Assembly (NCBI RefSeq): GCF_017813235.1
Contig: NZ_JAGISH010000004.1
Coordinates: forward strand, 224,747-288,746
DNA: 64,000 bases
Reading direction: 5' to 3'
Origin: Sagittula salina
GTDB lineage: Bacteria > Pseudomonadota > Alphaproteobacteria > Rhodobacterales > Rhodobacteraceae
Part shown: positions 17,546-28,162 of the stretch, in pieces
Position numbering within the stretch: position 1 is the stretch's first letter
Layout of the letters: every line of letters starts with the position of its first letter
Program-made: the position numbers and the translations under genes
The notes under the pieces: generated by a model
What the model was told of the DNA's origin: nothing
What the model saw: only the letters and a program-made list of their open reading frames with translations
The model's database searches: none

Positions 17546-19055
17546 GCCGCCCTCCCCGGTCCAGCAGTACAAACGCCCCGAGGCTCAGCCCCAGCAGCAG
17601 AAGCGCCGCGCCTGCCGCCGCCTCCATCTGGTAGGCGCCCATCAGGCGGTAGACCTGCAGGGGCAGCGTCGCCCTGTCCGGGTCCGCGAACAGCGCGATC
17701 ACCCCGAGGTCGCCCATCGCAAGCGCCGCCACCAGCCCGGCGGCGAACCCCAGCGGGCGGCGCAGGCGTGGCACCCAGACCAGCCGCAACCACGCCCAAT
17801 GCGTTAATCCGAGCGAGGCGCGCAGTCGGCCGAAATCCTTCTCTAGCGCCTCTGCCTGCGGAGTGATGATGCGCAGCGCGAACGGCAACCCCATCAGCGC
17901 GTTGACCAGCGCCGTCACTGGAAGCGCCATGGCAAAGGGATTCACGAAGGGCCGCAGCATCAGGAACAGCCCCGTCCCCAGCACCAGTGGCGATACCGTG
18001 ATCGCCGCCAGCGCCAGCCACTCGCCGCGTCGATGCGCCAGCGCCATGGCCCATGCCATGCACAGCGCGGTCGACACCGATGCCACCGCCACCGAATGCC
18101 CCGCCGCGCGGATCGTGTCGGCGCCCAGCAACGCCAGCCCCGGCAACCCGCGCGCCACCACCGCCCCCAGCGGCACCAGCAGGAACAGCGCCGCCACAGC
18201 GATCCAGCCGAGGTCCGGCCCGCGCACCCATCCCGCGCCGTCGCGACGCAGTGCGGCACGGTCTCGGCCCACGCCGAACCCGTCGTCGCGCGCCACCCGC
18301 AGCGCCACCAGTCCCGCGCCCAGCCCCATCGCCAATTGCACCAGCCCCAGCGAAGCCGCCCGCCCTAGGTCGAAATCAAAGCGCATGGCCTGATAGATCG
18401 CCAATTCCACCGTGGTGGCGCGCGGTCCTCCGCCCAGCGTCAGCGCCACCGCAAAGGAGGTCAGGCAGATCACGAAGATCACCACGAAGGCCCCCGGCGC
18501 CACGCGCAGCAGCGCGGGCAGGTCCACCAGCCGGAACATCGCGCCGCGCGTCAGCCCGAGCGAGGCCGCGAGCCGCAACCGCTCTCCGGGTACCGCCTGC
18601 AGCGCGTTCAGGAACATGCGCACCGCCAGCGGCAGGTTGAAGAAGACATGCGCCAGGACCACGCCGTGCAGCCCGTAGATATCGACCTTTGGCAGGCCCA
18701 GCCCCCCCAGCGCATCGTTCACCAGCCCCGCGCGGCCAAAGACCGCGATCAACCCCATCACCGCGACGATCACCGGCAGGATGAAGGGCGCGCCCATCAC
18801 CGTGACCAGCGCCCCCCGTCCGGGAAACCGCTGCCGTACCAGCGCCCGCGCCACGGGTACCGCCAGCAGTACGCTGCACCCCGCCGACAGGAACGCCTGC
18901 CAGAGCGTGAACCGCAGCGCCGCCGCGTCGCCGGGCGCCCAATGCGACGGGCCGAGGGACGAAAGCCCCCCGGCCCGCAGGATGACAGCCACCACCGGCC
19001 CGAGCGTCAGCGCAGTCAGCGCCGCGCCCGCGATAAGGGTGGCCGGTCGTGCCAT
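17532..19055 (-). CDS. thiP: Thiamine ABC transporter permease
   Basis: A 507-residue inner-membrane protein with about twelve helices in two halves, each with an EAA-type loop (EAL-like segments near RLRLAASLGLTRGAMFRLVDLP and KDFGRLRASLGLTHWAWLRLVWVP). Such a duplicated permease is typical of ThiP, SfuB and FbpB. The thiB neighbour and the TPP riboswitch favour thiamine over iron. Its start lies 1 base from the thiB stop. Confidence 0.92.
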   Translation of the reverse strand: MARPATLIAGAALTALTLGPVVAVILRAGGLSSLGPSHWAPGDAAALRFTLWQAFLSAGCSVLLAVPVARALVRQRFPGRGALVTVMGAPFILPVIVAVMGLIAVFGRAGLVNDALGGLGLPKVDIYGLHGVVLAHVFFNLPLAVRMFLNALQAVPGERLRLAASLGLTRGAMFRLVDLPALLRVAPGAFVVIFVICLTSFAVALTLGGGPRATTVELAIYQAMRFDFDLGRAASLGLVQLAMGLGAGLVALRVARDDGFGVGRDRAALRRDGAGWVRGPDLGWIAVAALFLLVPLGAVVARGLPGLALLGADTIRAAGHSVAVASVSTALCMAWAMALAHRRGEWLALAAITVSPLVLGTGLFLMLRPFVNPFAMALPVTALVNALMGLPFALRIITPQAEALEKDFGRLRASLGLTHWAWLRLVWVPRLRRPLGFAAGLVAALAMGDLGVIALFADPDRATLPLQVYRLMGAYQMEAAAGAALLLLGLSLGAFVLLDRGGRLAEA

Positions 19056-19056
19056 C

Positions 19057-20034
19057 CTACTGCGACAGCGCGCTGCGCCACGCCTCGATCGCCGGGTCCT
19101 TCAGCGCGGCGGCTTCGTCCTCGGTGTAGAACAGCACGTTCTCCGGCAGGTCGAGCTTCTGGAAGCCTTCCGGCCATTCGGAGCGGTCCAGCGCGGCCGG
19201 GATCGACCAGTTGCCGGTGGCAATCATCGACTGGAAGTCGTGGCTCAGGGCAAAGTCCATGAACTGCTGCGCCAGTTCCGGCTGGTCGGTGGACGCCACC
19301 TTGGCCGCGAGTTCGACCATGAAGTAATGGCCCTCCGGGAAGATCGCCGCCTTCTTTGTCTCGTCGCCCTCGGCGATGATGTGGTAGGCGGGCGATGTCG
19401 TGTAGGACAGCACCATGTCGGCCTCGCCGTCGGTGAACAGGCCATAGGCCTCGGACCAGCCCTTGGTGACCGTCACGATCTTCGGCGCGAGCTTCGCCCA
19501 GGCCTCTTCCGCCCGGTCGCCGTAGACCGCCTGCACCCACAGCACCAGCGCAAGGCCGGAAATCGAGGTGCGCGGGTCCTGGATCACCAGCCGCAGGTTG
19601 TCTGGCGCATCCAGCAGCGCGTCGAAGGAGGCGGGCGCGTCCATCTTGGTCGTGTCATAGACAAAGGCCGTGTGGCCGTAGTTGAACGGCAGGAAGGTGT
19701 CGTCGTCCCACGCGATCGGCAGCGTCAGCGGCGACAGGTCCACGCCATGCGGCGCGAAAAGGCCGCTTTCGCGGGCCTGTTTCGTCACGTCGGTGTTCAG
19801 TCCGATGACCACGTCGGCCTCGGTCCGCTCGCCTTCGAGCATCAGGCGCGGCAGCAGGTCGCCGGGCTTGAACTGCAGGTCACAGCCGCATTTCGCCTCG
19901 AACAGTTCCTCGATCCTCGGTCCCGGCCCCCATTCGGAGGTGAAATAGTCGGGCGCGTAAACAGTCAGGACGTTTTCCGCCGCCACCGCCTGGGTGGCCA
20001 GCATAAGTCCCGCTGCAAAAGTGAAGGTCTTCAT
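19057..20034 (-). CDS. thiB: Thiamine-binding periplasmic protein
   Basis: A 325-residue exported binding protein. Signal peptide MKTFTFAAGLMLATQAVAAEN, then LTVYAPDYFTSEWGPG, matching the ThiB start; the fold is a type 2 periplasmic binding protein. Conserved TTSPAYHI and QFMDFALSHDFQ segments also fit. First gene of thiBPQ; 48 bases separate it from the 3' end of the TPP riboswitch, so control by thiamine pyrophosphate is likely. Confidence 0.93.
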   Translation of the reverse strand: MKTFTFAAGLMLATQAVAAENVLTVYAPDYFTSEWGPGPRIEELFEAKCGCDLQFKPGDLLPRLMLEGERTEADVVIGLNTDVTKQARESGLFAPHGVDLSPLTLPIAWDDDTFLPFNYGHTAFVYDTTKMDAPASFDALLDAPDNLRLVIQDPRTSISGLALVLWVQAVYGDRAEEAWAKLAPKIVTVTKGWSEAYGLFTDGEADMVLSYTTSPAYHIIAEGDETKKAAIFPEGHYFMVELAAKVASTDQPELAQQFMDFALSHDFQSMIATGNWSIPAALDRSEWPEGFQKLDLPENVLFYTEDEAAALKDPAIEAWRSALSQ

Positions 20035-20082
20035 AGACGTCTCCAGATTTGCGGCGAAAGGGCAAGATCCGGGTGTCCCGAT

Positions 20083-20175
20083 ACCTTCCCTCCGCCGGTG
20101 TTAACCGGTTCAGGTTCAACGGGTTGATGCGTTCACGCAAATCTCAGGCGGATCAGGCTCCACCACCCCGAGGTG
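20083..20175 (-). ncRNA. TPP (thi-box) riboswitch
   Basis: On the minus strand the leader contains CTCGGGGTGG, CTGAGATT, then ACCCGTTGAACCTGAACCGG, TTAACACCGG and CGGAGGGAAG, which are the conserved parts of the TPP riboswitch in the right order and spacing, including CUGAGA and ACCYGUUGAACCUGA. It lies directly upstream of thiB. Whether it controls translation or transcription ending cannot be decided by eye. Confidence 0.95.
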
Positions 20176-20282
20176 GGGCGGACGCTAGTCGCGCCGGGGC
20201 GGGCGCGCAAGTCGAAACCGCTTGAGCGCCCGGTGCCCGTGGCCTAGACCGGCGCAAAGGCTATTGACCCAAAGGATCTCCC

Positions 20283-21386
20283 ATGAGCCTCAACACCTTC
20301 GGCCACTTGTTCCGCGTCACCACATGGGGCGAAAGCCACGGTCCCGCGCTTGGCGCGACGGTCGATGGCGTGCCGCCGGGGATCGCGGTCGACGAGGCGA
20401 TGCTGCAGGTCTGGATGGATCAGCGCAAGCCCGGTCAGAACAAGTACACCACCCAGCGGCGCGAAGCCGACGCGGTGCGGATCCTGTCGGGCGTCTTCGA
20501 GGGGAAGACGACGGGCACGTCCGTGCAGCTGATGATCGAAAACACCGACCAACGGTCGAAGGACTACGGCGATATCGCCGAGAAATTCCGCCCCGGACAC
20601 GCCGACATCACCTATTTCCAGAAATACGGCATCCGGGATTATCGCGGTGGCGGACGCTCCTCCGCACGGGAAACCGCCGCGCGGGTGGCGGCGGGCGGCC
20701 TCGCGCGGGCGGCACTGGCGGCGCTGGCGCCCAAGGTGGAAATCCAAGGCTACATGGTGCAGATGGGCCGGTCAAAGGCTGACCCCGCGCGCTATGACAT
20801 GGCGCAGGTCGGGCAGAACCCCTTCTGGTGCCCCGACGCGGAGATGGCCGCGCAATGGGCTGACGAACTGGACGCCCTGCGCAAGTCCGGCAATTCCGTC
20901 GGCGCGGTGATCGAGGTGGTGGCGCGTGGCGTGCCCGCCGGGCTGGGCGCGCCTATCTACGGCAAGCTCGACACCGATCTGGCGGCGGCGATGATGTCGA
21001 TCAACGCCGTGAAGGGCGTGGAGATTGGCGAAGGCATGGCGGCGGCAGAGCTGACCGGAGAGGAAAACGCCGACGAGATCTTCCTCGGCAACGATGGCCA
21101 GCCGGTCTACTCCTCGAACCACGCGGGCGGGATTCTCGGCGGGATTTCTACCGGTCAGGAGGTGGTGGTGCGCTTTGCCGTGAAACCGACCTCTTCCATC
21201 CTGCGCCCGCGCCAGACGATTACAAAGGCTGGCGAAGCGACCGAGATCATCACCAAGGGCCGCCACGACCCCTGCGTCGGCATTCGCGCCGTCCCGGTGG
21301 GCGAAGCCATGATGGCTTGCGTGCTTCTGGATCACCTGCTCCTGCATCGCGGGCAGGTGGGGGACGCGGGCGGCCGGATCGGCTGA
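20283..21386 (+). CDS. aroC: Chorismate synthase
   Basis: A 367-residue FMN-dependent enzyme turning EPSP into chorismate, the last step of the shikimate pathway. Signatures: [14 protein letters not shown] (first conserved motif), [14 protein letters not shown] and [19 protein letters not shown], and [17 protein letters not shown] near the C-terminus. Start ATG 20283. It stands alone, upstream-divergent from thiBPQ. Confidence 0.97.
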   Translation: MSLNTFGHLFRVTTWGESHGPALGATVDGVPPGIAVDEAMLQVWMDQRKPGQNKYTTQRREADAVRILSGVFEGKTTGTSVQLMIENTDQRSKDYGDIAEKFRPGHADITYFQKYGIRDYRGGGRSSARETAARVAAGGLARAALAALAPKVEIQGYMVQMGRSKADPARYDMAQVGQNPFWCPDAEMAAQWADELDALRKSGNSVGAVIEVVARGVPAGLGAPIYGKLDTDLAAAMMSINAVKGVEIGEGMAAAELTGEENADEIFLGNDGQPVYSSNHAGGILGGISTGQEVVVRFAVKPTSSILRPRQTITKAGEATEIITKGRHDPCVGIRAVPVGEAMMACVLLDHLLLHRGQVGDAGGRIG

Positions 21387-21488
21387 TACCGGCAGGGAAA
21401 CCTTGCCTGTCTGGCGCGGCCTCGCACCGGCCATGCCGCGCCGAACGCGCGGATTTCAACCCCGCCTCTCGGGGCCACCAATCCGACG

Positions 21489-23660
21489 TCAGAAGTCGGA
21501 CCAGGTGTCGTCACTGCCCGATAGCGTGGAGTCCCGGTGGTCCACGGCATTGGCCGCCTGCTTTGTCGGCGCGGGCGCGGGGGTCTTGACCGCAGTGGCC
21601 TTGGTATCCTCCTCCCAGGACCCGTCCTTCGTACCGGCCCTCTTGGCCGGGGTGGCCTTCGGCGGGGCAGACTTGGCCCCTTCCGGCGGTCGTGTGTGCG
21701 CCGCCCTGGCTGCCGGTTGTTTCTCGGAGGTCTTCGCGGCCTGGCTGGCTGGCTCGGTGGATTTCTCCGCCGTCGCGGCTCTTGCTGGCGCCTTCGCAGG
21801 CTCCGGCTTTTTGCCCGCCGGCACCTCCCCGCCTTCGCCCGTGGCCACCGCCTTCACGGCGGGGGCGTCGGCGCCACCCCCCGCAGGCGCGTCAAACAGT
21901 TCCGGTATCCCCTGCCCACCTACCGAAGCGGTCGCCGGTGCCACGCTGCCGCCGCCGGTGAAGCGCGTCAGAAGGTCGGACAGCCGCGTCGCCTCAACCG
22001 TCAACTGCTGGCTGGCGGTGCTTGTCTGGCTGACCATGGCGGCGTTCTGCTGGGTCACCTTGTCCAGCTCGCCAATGCCGACGTTGATCTCCTCCACGTT
22101 GCCTGCCTGCTCGCGCGACAGCGTGGCGATCCCCGCCACCATCTCCGAAACCTCCGTCACGCTCTCCACGATATGGGTCAGCGTCTCGCTGGTGGCCTGC
22201 ACCAGGCGCTCGCCGTCCTCCACCTGATCCGCGCTGTTCAGCACCAGTTCCTTGATCTCGTTGGCCGATTCCGACGCCCGCTGCGCCAGTCCGCGCACTT
22301 CCGACGCCACGACGGAAAACCCTTTTCCCGACTCGCCGGCGCGCGCGGCCTCCACCCCGGCGTTCAGCGCCAGCAGGTTGGTCTGAAAGGCAATGTCGTC
22401 GATCACCGTGATGATCTGGCTGATCTGTTCCGACGATTTCGCGATAGAGCTCATCGCCTGCAGGGCTCGGCCCATGACCTCGCCGCCCTGTTCCGCGCGG
22501 CGGCGGCCCTCCACCACCTTGCGGTCGGCATCCTCCGCCCGGTCGGCGGCGGATTTCACCCCGGCCGCGAGTACGTCCAGCGCGGCGGCGCTTTCCTCCA
22601 GCGTGGCGGCCTGCATCTCTGCCCGGCGCGACATCTCGTCGGACATGCTGGACAGCTCGTGCGCATTGGTCTGCACCGTCCCGGTACTGGCGCGCAGCGA
22701 ATCGACCAGCACCTGCAGCGCAACGGCGAGATCGTTGAAATCGCTGCACAGCTGCACGTAGCTGTCGCCCAGATCATTCCAGTCCCCCGCCGCGATGCGC
22801 GACTGCAACCGGCCGCCGCGCAGCTGGCTCATGGCCACGCCCAGCGTCTGGAACAGCTCGACCCGACGGCCATTCTCCTCCTTCGCGCGCTTTTCGTTGC
22901 GCTCTGCCTCCTGCAGTTTGCCGCGCAGCGATTCCAGCCCCTGCGCGATTCCGCCAACCTCGTCGCCGCGCCGCTGGTCGGAGATCGGGCTGTGATAATC
23001 ATGCTCCGCCATGCTCAGGATGCGGTCGCGCGCCCGCCGGATTGGCCGCGACAGCGCGCGCCCGAACAGCGTCGACAGCAGCACCGCCACCGCAATCACA
23101 AGGCCGTATGCGACGATCGCCTGCCGGTTCGCCGTTTCCGTGGCCTGCTGCGTCTCCGCCGTCACCCGCTCCAGCGCAGCGCCCAGGGTCTCGCGCTGAT
23201 CGGTGAGGACGGCATCCACCTGGTCGAGCCGCGGCAGTAGCTCCTTGTTGATGGTGTCCATCTGGCCAAAGGCGGCCTCGCTCTCCGCATCCTCGTAAAA
23301 AAGCGCCACCTCCTCCAGCACCGCCATTGCGTTGCCGAGGGCGGTGATGACGGCGCTTCCCGCGACGAACATCGTCTGTGTCTCGGTGATCTGCGCCTTT
23401 GCCGAATCGACATTCTCCACCACCGGTTCCCACGGGTTGACCGGGTCCGTGGCGTAGCGCAGTACCGACAGCTGCGCGTGACGCACGCTGCGGCTGATGG
23501 AGGCCAGAGCCTCCTCGTTTGCCTGGTTCGTCTTCATCTCCGTCAGGGCTGACCCGAGCAGTTGCTGTTGGCGCCAGGACACCCCCGCGACCAGAAGCAG
23601 CGACACGAGGAAGGCCCCGGCCAGGAGAAGAACCTGGATACGAATGGAAAACCTGCCCAT
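21489..23660 (-). CDS. Methyl-accepting chemotaxis protein
   Basis: A 723-residue transmembrane chemoreceptor. TM1 about residues 7-27, a periplasmic helical sensor domain to about 182, TM2 about 184-204, HAMP to about 255, then a cytoplasmic signalling domain with the tip sequence DDIAFQTNLLALNAGVEAARAGE and flanking methylation helices. Residues about 590-705 are a long Pro/Ala/Lys-rich linker. The last five residues TWSDF match the CheR/CheB-binding pentapeptide pattern xWxxF at the extreme C-terminus, as in E. coli Tsr and Tar. Ligand unknown. No other chemotaxis gene is nearby. Confidence 0.93.
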   Translation of the reverse strand: MGRFSIRIQVLLLAGAFLVSLLLVAGVSWRQQQLLGSALTEMKTNQANEEALASISRSVRHAQLSVLRYATDPVNPWEPVVENVDSAKAQITETQTMFVAGSAVITALGNAMAVLEEVALFYEDAESEAAFGQMDTINKELLPRLDQVDAVLTDQRETLGAALERVTAETQQATETANRQAIVAYGLVIAVAVLLSTLFGRALSRPIRRARDRILSMAEHDYHSPISDQRRGDEVGGIAQGLESLRGKLQEAERNEKRAKEENGRRVELFQTLGVAMSQLRGGRLQSRIAAGDWNDLGDSYVQLCSDFNDLAVALQVLVDSLRASTGTVQTNAHELSSMSDEMSRRAEMQAATLEESAAALDVLAAGVKSAADRAEDADRKVVEGRRRAEQGGEVMGRALQAMSSIAKSSEQISQIITVIDDIAFQTNLLALNAGVEAARAGESGKGFSVVASEVRGLAQRASESANEIKELVLNSADQVEDGERLVQATSETLTHIVESVTEVSEMVAGIATLSREQAGNVEEINVGIGELDKVTQQNAAMVSQTSTASQQLTVEATRLSDLLTRFTGGGSVAPATASVGGQGIPELFDAPAGGGADAPAVKAVATGEGGEVPAGKKPEPAKAPARAATAEKSTEPASQAAKTSEKQPAARAAHTRPPEGAKSAPPKATPAKRAGTKDGSWEEDTKATAVKTPAPAPTKQAANAVDHRDSTLSGSDDTWSDF

Positions 23661-23787
23661 GCTCTACCTCTTCCCGGCTACGCGCGGAGCGGCACCCCGC
23701 CAGCGTCAAAACTGGCCGGATCTTAAGAGACCGCAGGTAAACAAAGCCTCGAAACCCGAGAGAAATCTTCCCCTGTTACATAGATTT

Positions 23788-24666
23788 TTAGCGATCCCGT
23801 GCGGCAGGCAGGCGGGCACGCTGCACCAAAAGGATGCCGCCCGCGATCACCGCGACACCGACCATGTCCAGCGCGTGCAGGTCCTCTCCCAGCAGAACGG
23901 CGGCGATGGCCACCCCGAAGAAGGGATTGAGGAAGTGGAAGGTCGCCGCCCGCACCGCGCCGATGCGGTCCACCAGCAGCACCCAGACGAAGGTCGCCGC
24001 CAGTCCCGGAACCAGCGTGGTATACGCAAAGGCCGCCGTCAGGCCGGGCGTCCAGGTGACCTCCCAGCGTTCCAGCGCCAGCGCCGGGAGCCACAGCACC
24101 GCAGAGCCGATCAGCATCTGCAACCCCACGATCATCATGAAATTGCCGCCCGAAACCGCCCCCCGCAAGGCCCGCGTCGCCACCGCCAGCGCGATCACGC
24201 CGCCGACACAGAGCGACACGCCATACAGGTCCATGCCGCCGCCGAACCGAGCCCCCATGATCAGGACGACCCCCGCGACCCCTGCCAGGAGACCCAGTGC
24301 CGCCTGCCCGGTGGGCCGCTCTCCGGCAAAGGCCCATCCGATCAGCGCCACCACCAACGGCATGGTCGAGGCGATGATCGCCGCTAGCGACGCCTCCACC
24401 GTCTGCATGGCGACGAAGTTCAGGCCGAGGTACAACGCGTTCTGGCAGATGCCGAAGATGATTGTCGCCCGCCACTGCGCACGACTCAGCCGCCAACTCT
24501 GCCGCAGCGCGAGCGCGATCACCACCGCCAGCAGGCCGGAAATCAGGAACCGCAGCGCCAGCGCGCTCAGCGGAGGCGCCTCCGCCACGATGATCCGGGC
24601 CGAGGTGAAGGCAGAGGACCACATGGCCGCAAAGGCCAGTCCCATCAGTATCGCGCGCATGTCCAT
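23788..24666 (-). CDS. EamA/DMT family transporter
   Basis: A 292-residue protein with about ten membrane helices in two EamA repeats (MGLAFAAMWSSAFTSARIIV; AVSGGNFMMIVGLQMLIGSAVLW). It belongs to the drug/metabolite transporter superfamily, which includes exporters of amino acids and metabolites. Start at ATG 24666, or 24660 two codons later; no strong ribosome site is seen. Lies convergent with nothing and downstream of the chemoreceptor promoter region. Substrate unknown. Confidence 0.87.
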   Translation of the reverse strand: MDMRAILMGLAFAAMWSSAFTSARIIVAEAPPLSALALRFLISGLLAVVIALALRQSWRLSRAQWRATIIFGICQNALYLGLNFVAMQTVEASLAAIIASTMPLVVALIGWAFAGERPTGQAALGLLAGVAGVVLIMGARFGGGMDLYGVSLCVGGVIALAVATRALRGAVSGGNFMMIVGLQMLIGSAVLWLPALALERWEVTWTPGLTAAFAYTTLVPGLAATFVWVLLVDRIGAVRAATFHFLNPFFGVAIAAVLLGEDLHALDMVGVAVIAGGILLVQRARLPAARDR

Positions 24667-24740
24667 GGCGCGGACGCTAGGGGTTTCCAGAGGCGGAGGA
24701 AAGCCTTGATCGACAGGGTATTGTCAGGGGTCAGCCAGGG

Positions 24741-24762
24741 GTCACTCAGGCGTCAGTCAGGC
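24741..24762. repeat. Short 11-bp tandem repeat
   Basis: gtcactcaggc followed by gtcagtcaggc, between the EamA gene start and the end of the cupin gene. One of several short tandem repeats in the intergenic spaces of this window. Confidence 0.6.
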
Positions 24763-25422
24763 GTCAACGCGCGCCAGATGGCCGGTCTTGATCCACAAGA
24801 GGCAGCCCGCCTCGGAGACCGGCTCGTGCCCCTCCCCGGCGGGCAGACGCAGCCAGGTTCCCGCAGGATAATCACCGCTCTCGTCCCGCAAGGCACCCTC
24901 CAGTACGAAGATCTCCGCCCCGCCCGCATGGACCTGCCGCCCCGGCGCCGTCCCCGGCGCAAAGCGCAGCAGACGCACCCTCTCCCCCGGCACATCGTGA
25001 AGCATCAGCGCCTCCACGCCTTCCCCGGCGGGCTCGAAGCCACCCCGCCGCGTGTCCACCGCGAATTGCGCCGTATCGTCCGGCGCGAACTGACACAGCT
25101 TCACCAGGATCGTCGCCCCCTCCGGGCCGATATGCGGCCGGTGTCGCGTGCCGATGGGATTGCGCACGTAGCTTCCCGCCGGATAATCGCCGTGCTCGTC
25201 GGAAAACACGCCATCCAGCACGAGGTACTCCTCCCCACCGCCATGGGTATGCGAGTCAAAGGCAGAATTCGGCGCGAATCGCACGATGGTCGTGGCCCGC
25301 GCCACCTCCTCGCCGATCCGGTCCAGCATCATCCGGCCGACCCCGCTCGCCGGGCTCTCCCGCCAGTCGTAATCCTCCGGCCGCACCACTTCACGCTTCG
25401 AAAAATCCGCCCTGAGCCGCAT
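24757..25422 (-). CDS. Cupin protein, ChrR-like double cupin
   Basis: A 221-residue protein with two consecutive cupin folds. The first has HTHGGGEEYLVLDG followed by GSYVRNPIGTRH, a complete metal-site set; the second has VHAGGAEIFVLEGALRDE and a weaker set (PAGEGHEP). Both contain the DEHGDYPAGSY / DESGDYPAGTW turn seen in the C-terminal cupin of the anti-sigma factor ChrR, but the N-terminal zinc anti-sigma domain of ChrR is absent. ATG 25422 has a strong GGGAGGA site at 5-base spacing. It may be a metal-dependent dioxygenase or isomerase, or a sensor; function is unknown. Confidence 0.8.
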   Translation of the reverse strand: MRLRADFSKREVVRPEDYDWRESPASGVGRMMLDRIGEEVARATTIVRFAPNSAFDSHTHGGGEEYLVLDGVFSDEHGDYPAGSYVRNPIGTRHRPHIGPEGATILVKLCQFAPDDTAQFAVDTRRGGFEPAGEGVEALMLHDVPGERVRLLRFAPGTAPGRQVHAGGAEIFVLEGALRDESGDYPAGTWLRLPAGEGHEPVSEAGCLLWIKTGHLARVDA

Positions 25423-25467
25423 CGCTTCCTCCCTCGTCTCCACCCCATCCTAGCGCAGCCGCCCGGC

Positions 25468-25505
25468 AAAAAAAGCCCCGCCTGCCCGCGATGGGCAGAC
25501 GGGGT
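25468..25505 (-). terminator. Intrinsic terminator downstream of ccrM
   Basis: Stem built from ccccgtctgccc and gggcaggcgggg on the minus strand with a short loop, followed by seven T. It is about 190 bases past the ccrM stop and just before the cupin gene. Confidence 0.8.
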
Positions 25506-25574
25506 TCAGTCGGGCGCCCACACGCTTTCGCGGGGCGCCGGCGGTGTTCGCATGTCTCGTGGAAAGGGCCTGCG

Positions 25575-25633
25575 CCCCTGCTTCTTTGGTTTCCAAATAC
25601 CGCGGGGGAGGCCGCAGGCCGGGGGGCAGCGCC
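25575..25633 (-). repeat. Dispersed intergenic repeat, copy C
   Basis: On the minus strand: GC-rich hairpin region (gccccc..ggggggc), CCCCCGCGGTATTTGG, then CCAAAGAAGCAGGGGC. Same order of parts as copies A and B. Lies between ccrM and its terminator. Confidence 0.75.
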
Positions 25634-25655
25634 CCCAGCGGACCCATCAGGGTCC

Positions 25656-25691
25656 GGCTACATCCCGCAGGACGGCTACATCCCGCAGGAA
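25656..25691. repeat. Two-copy 18-bp tandem repeat
   Basis: ggctacatcccgcaggac directly followed by ggctacatcccgcaggaa, ending 3 bases before the ccrM stop codon. Confidence 0.8.
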
Positions 25692-25693
25692 GC

Positions 25694-26866
<1,173 letters not shown>

Positions 26867-26907
26867 TCAATTATTTAAAGTTCTCATAGGCTTGCGATTT
26901 CGACTTG

Positions 26908-27507
26908 TCACAAGATATCGCGCACCGGTTTGAACGAACGTCTATGGAAAGGGGTCGCACCAAGATTTCGAAGGGCAGATTTGTGACACTTTGTTGGGTA
27001 GCCGGCGTTTGTCTCCCAGCCGTACCCCGGCCACTGTGTCGCCGCCTCCTTCATGACATTATCGCGCCAGATTTTCGCCACAATTGAGGCCGCCGCGATC
27101 GATGGCGACTTGCCGTCGCCCCCGACGATGGCGGTCGCCTCACACGGGAACCGCTCCGGCAGCCTGTTACCATCCACGAGAGCGTGCTCCGGCACCACGC
27201 GCAGCCCCGCCACCGCGCGCCGCATCGCCAGAAGGCTGGCCTGCAGAATATTGATCGCGTCGATCTCCTCCACCGTCGCGACACCGACGGACACCTCCGC
27301 CGATTGCCACAACAGCGGCGCGAGGAACTCCCGCCGTTTTATCGAAAGTTTCTTTGAATCGTTCAGGCCCTCGGGAATGGACTCCCGGTTCAGCACCACC
27401 GCCGCCGCCACCACCGGGCCCGCCAGCGGCCCGCGGCCCACTTCGTCCACGCCGCAGACCCGCCCGACACCGCGCCCCCAGAGGGCTTCTTCAAACGTCA
27501 TCTCCAT
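26908..27507 (-). CDS. rnhB: Ribonuclease HII
   Basis: A 199-residue endonuclease that cuts RNA in RNA-DNA hybrids and removes single ribonucleotides. The catalytic DE..G motif is in GVDEVGRGPLAGPVVAAAVV; the second Asp is in HALVDGNRLP, and the acidic/KS cluster in GDGKSPSIAAASIVAK. C-terminal RRSFKPVRDIL is usual. Start ATG 27507 (27501 possible). It precedes ccrM by 113 bases, a common order in Alphaproteobacteria. Confidence 0.95.
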   Translation of the reverse strand: MEMTFEEALWGRGVGRVCGVDEVGRGPLAGPVVAAAVVLNRESIPEGLNDSKKLSIKRREFLAPLLWQSAEVSVGVATVEEIDAINILQASLLAMRRAVAGLRVVPEHALVDGNRLPERFPCEATAIVGGDGKSPSIAAASIVAKIWRDNVMKEAATQWPGYGWETNAGYPTKCHKSALRNLGATPFHRRSFKPVRDIL

Positions 27508-27618
27508 GGCGTTTCTAAAGACCGATTCCCTCCCCGACGGCAACCGTGCGCTTTCGTCCTTTCCCTCGCGGTCAAAGCGCCTATCCTCTGCCCGTTGCAC
27601 AGCGAAAGATCACGCCCC

Positions 27619-28059
27619 ATGCCCCATCCCCTGCTGTTCGTCTACGGCACCCTCACAGATACCGCGGGGCACCGCCTGGGGGATCTCCTGAAACGACACG
27701 GCACGCGTATCGGCAGCGGGTCGATCCGGGCGCGGCTTTATCTGATCGATGACCCCGACCTGCCTGGCGAAGGCAATTTCTACCCCGGCGCCCTGCCCTC
27801 GCCCGACCCGGACGACCGCGTCTGGGGCGAAGTGCACGAGGTGCACGCGCCCGACATCCTTTTTCCGCAGTTCGACACCTACGAAGGCTGTTCGCCCGAC
27901 TGGCCCGAACCGCACGAATTCCTGCGCCGACTGGTCGAGGTTACGCTGCAGGACGGCTCCTACACCCATGCGCAGACCTATCTGTATACATGGGACGTGA
28001 GCCGCGCGGTGCATCTGCCCACGGGACGCTTTACCGCCCGCGCGCCTGACGTTCACTGA
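27619..28059 (+). CDS. Gamma-glutamylcyclotransferase-family protein
   Basis: A 146-residue single-domain protein. The start MPHPLLFVYGTLTDT contains the family's YGTL loop, with the conserved acidic residue later in FDTYEGCSPDWPEPHEFLRR. Known members cyclise gamma-glutamyl amino acids or act on gamma-glutamylamines; many bacterial members are uncharacterised. Divergent from rnhB. ATG 27619 aligns with family starts. Confidence 0.85.
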   Translation: MPHPLLFVYGTLTDTAGHRLGDLLKRHGTRIGSGSIRARLYLIDDPDLPGEGNFYPGALPSPDPDDRVWGEVHEVHAPDILFPQFDTYEGCSPDWPEPHEFLRRLVEVTLQDGSYTHAQTYLYTWDVSRAVHLPTGRFTARAPDVH

Positions 28060-28162
28060 CCCGGACAGGGGTCCTGCAATCGGCGCCTGACCTGCTTTTG
28101 CGAAGTTCCGATACGGTCCAGCTGCGGCCGCGGGTACTGGCTCCGGCCACCGCTGTCGCCAC

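Noticed and set aside
21450-21480. tRNA-like 3' end (TTCAACCCCGC..GGGGCCACCA)
   Set aside because: The T-arm does not pair correctly in any register and no 5' half with acceptor and D-arm is found upstream; probably a chance GC hairpin after aroC.
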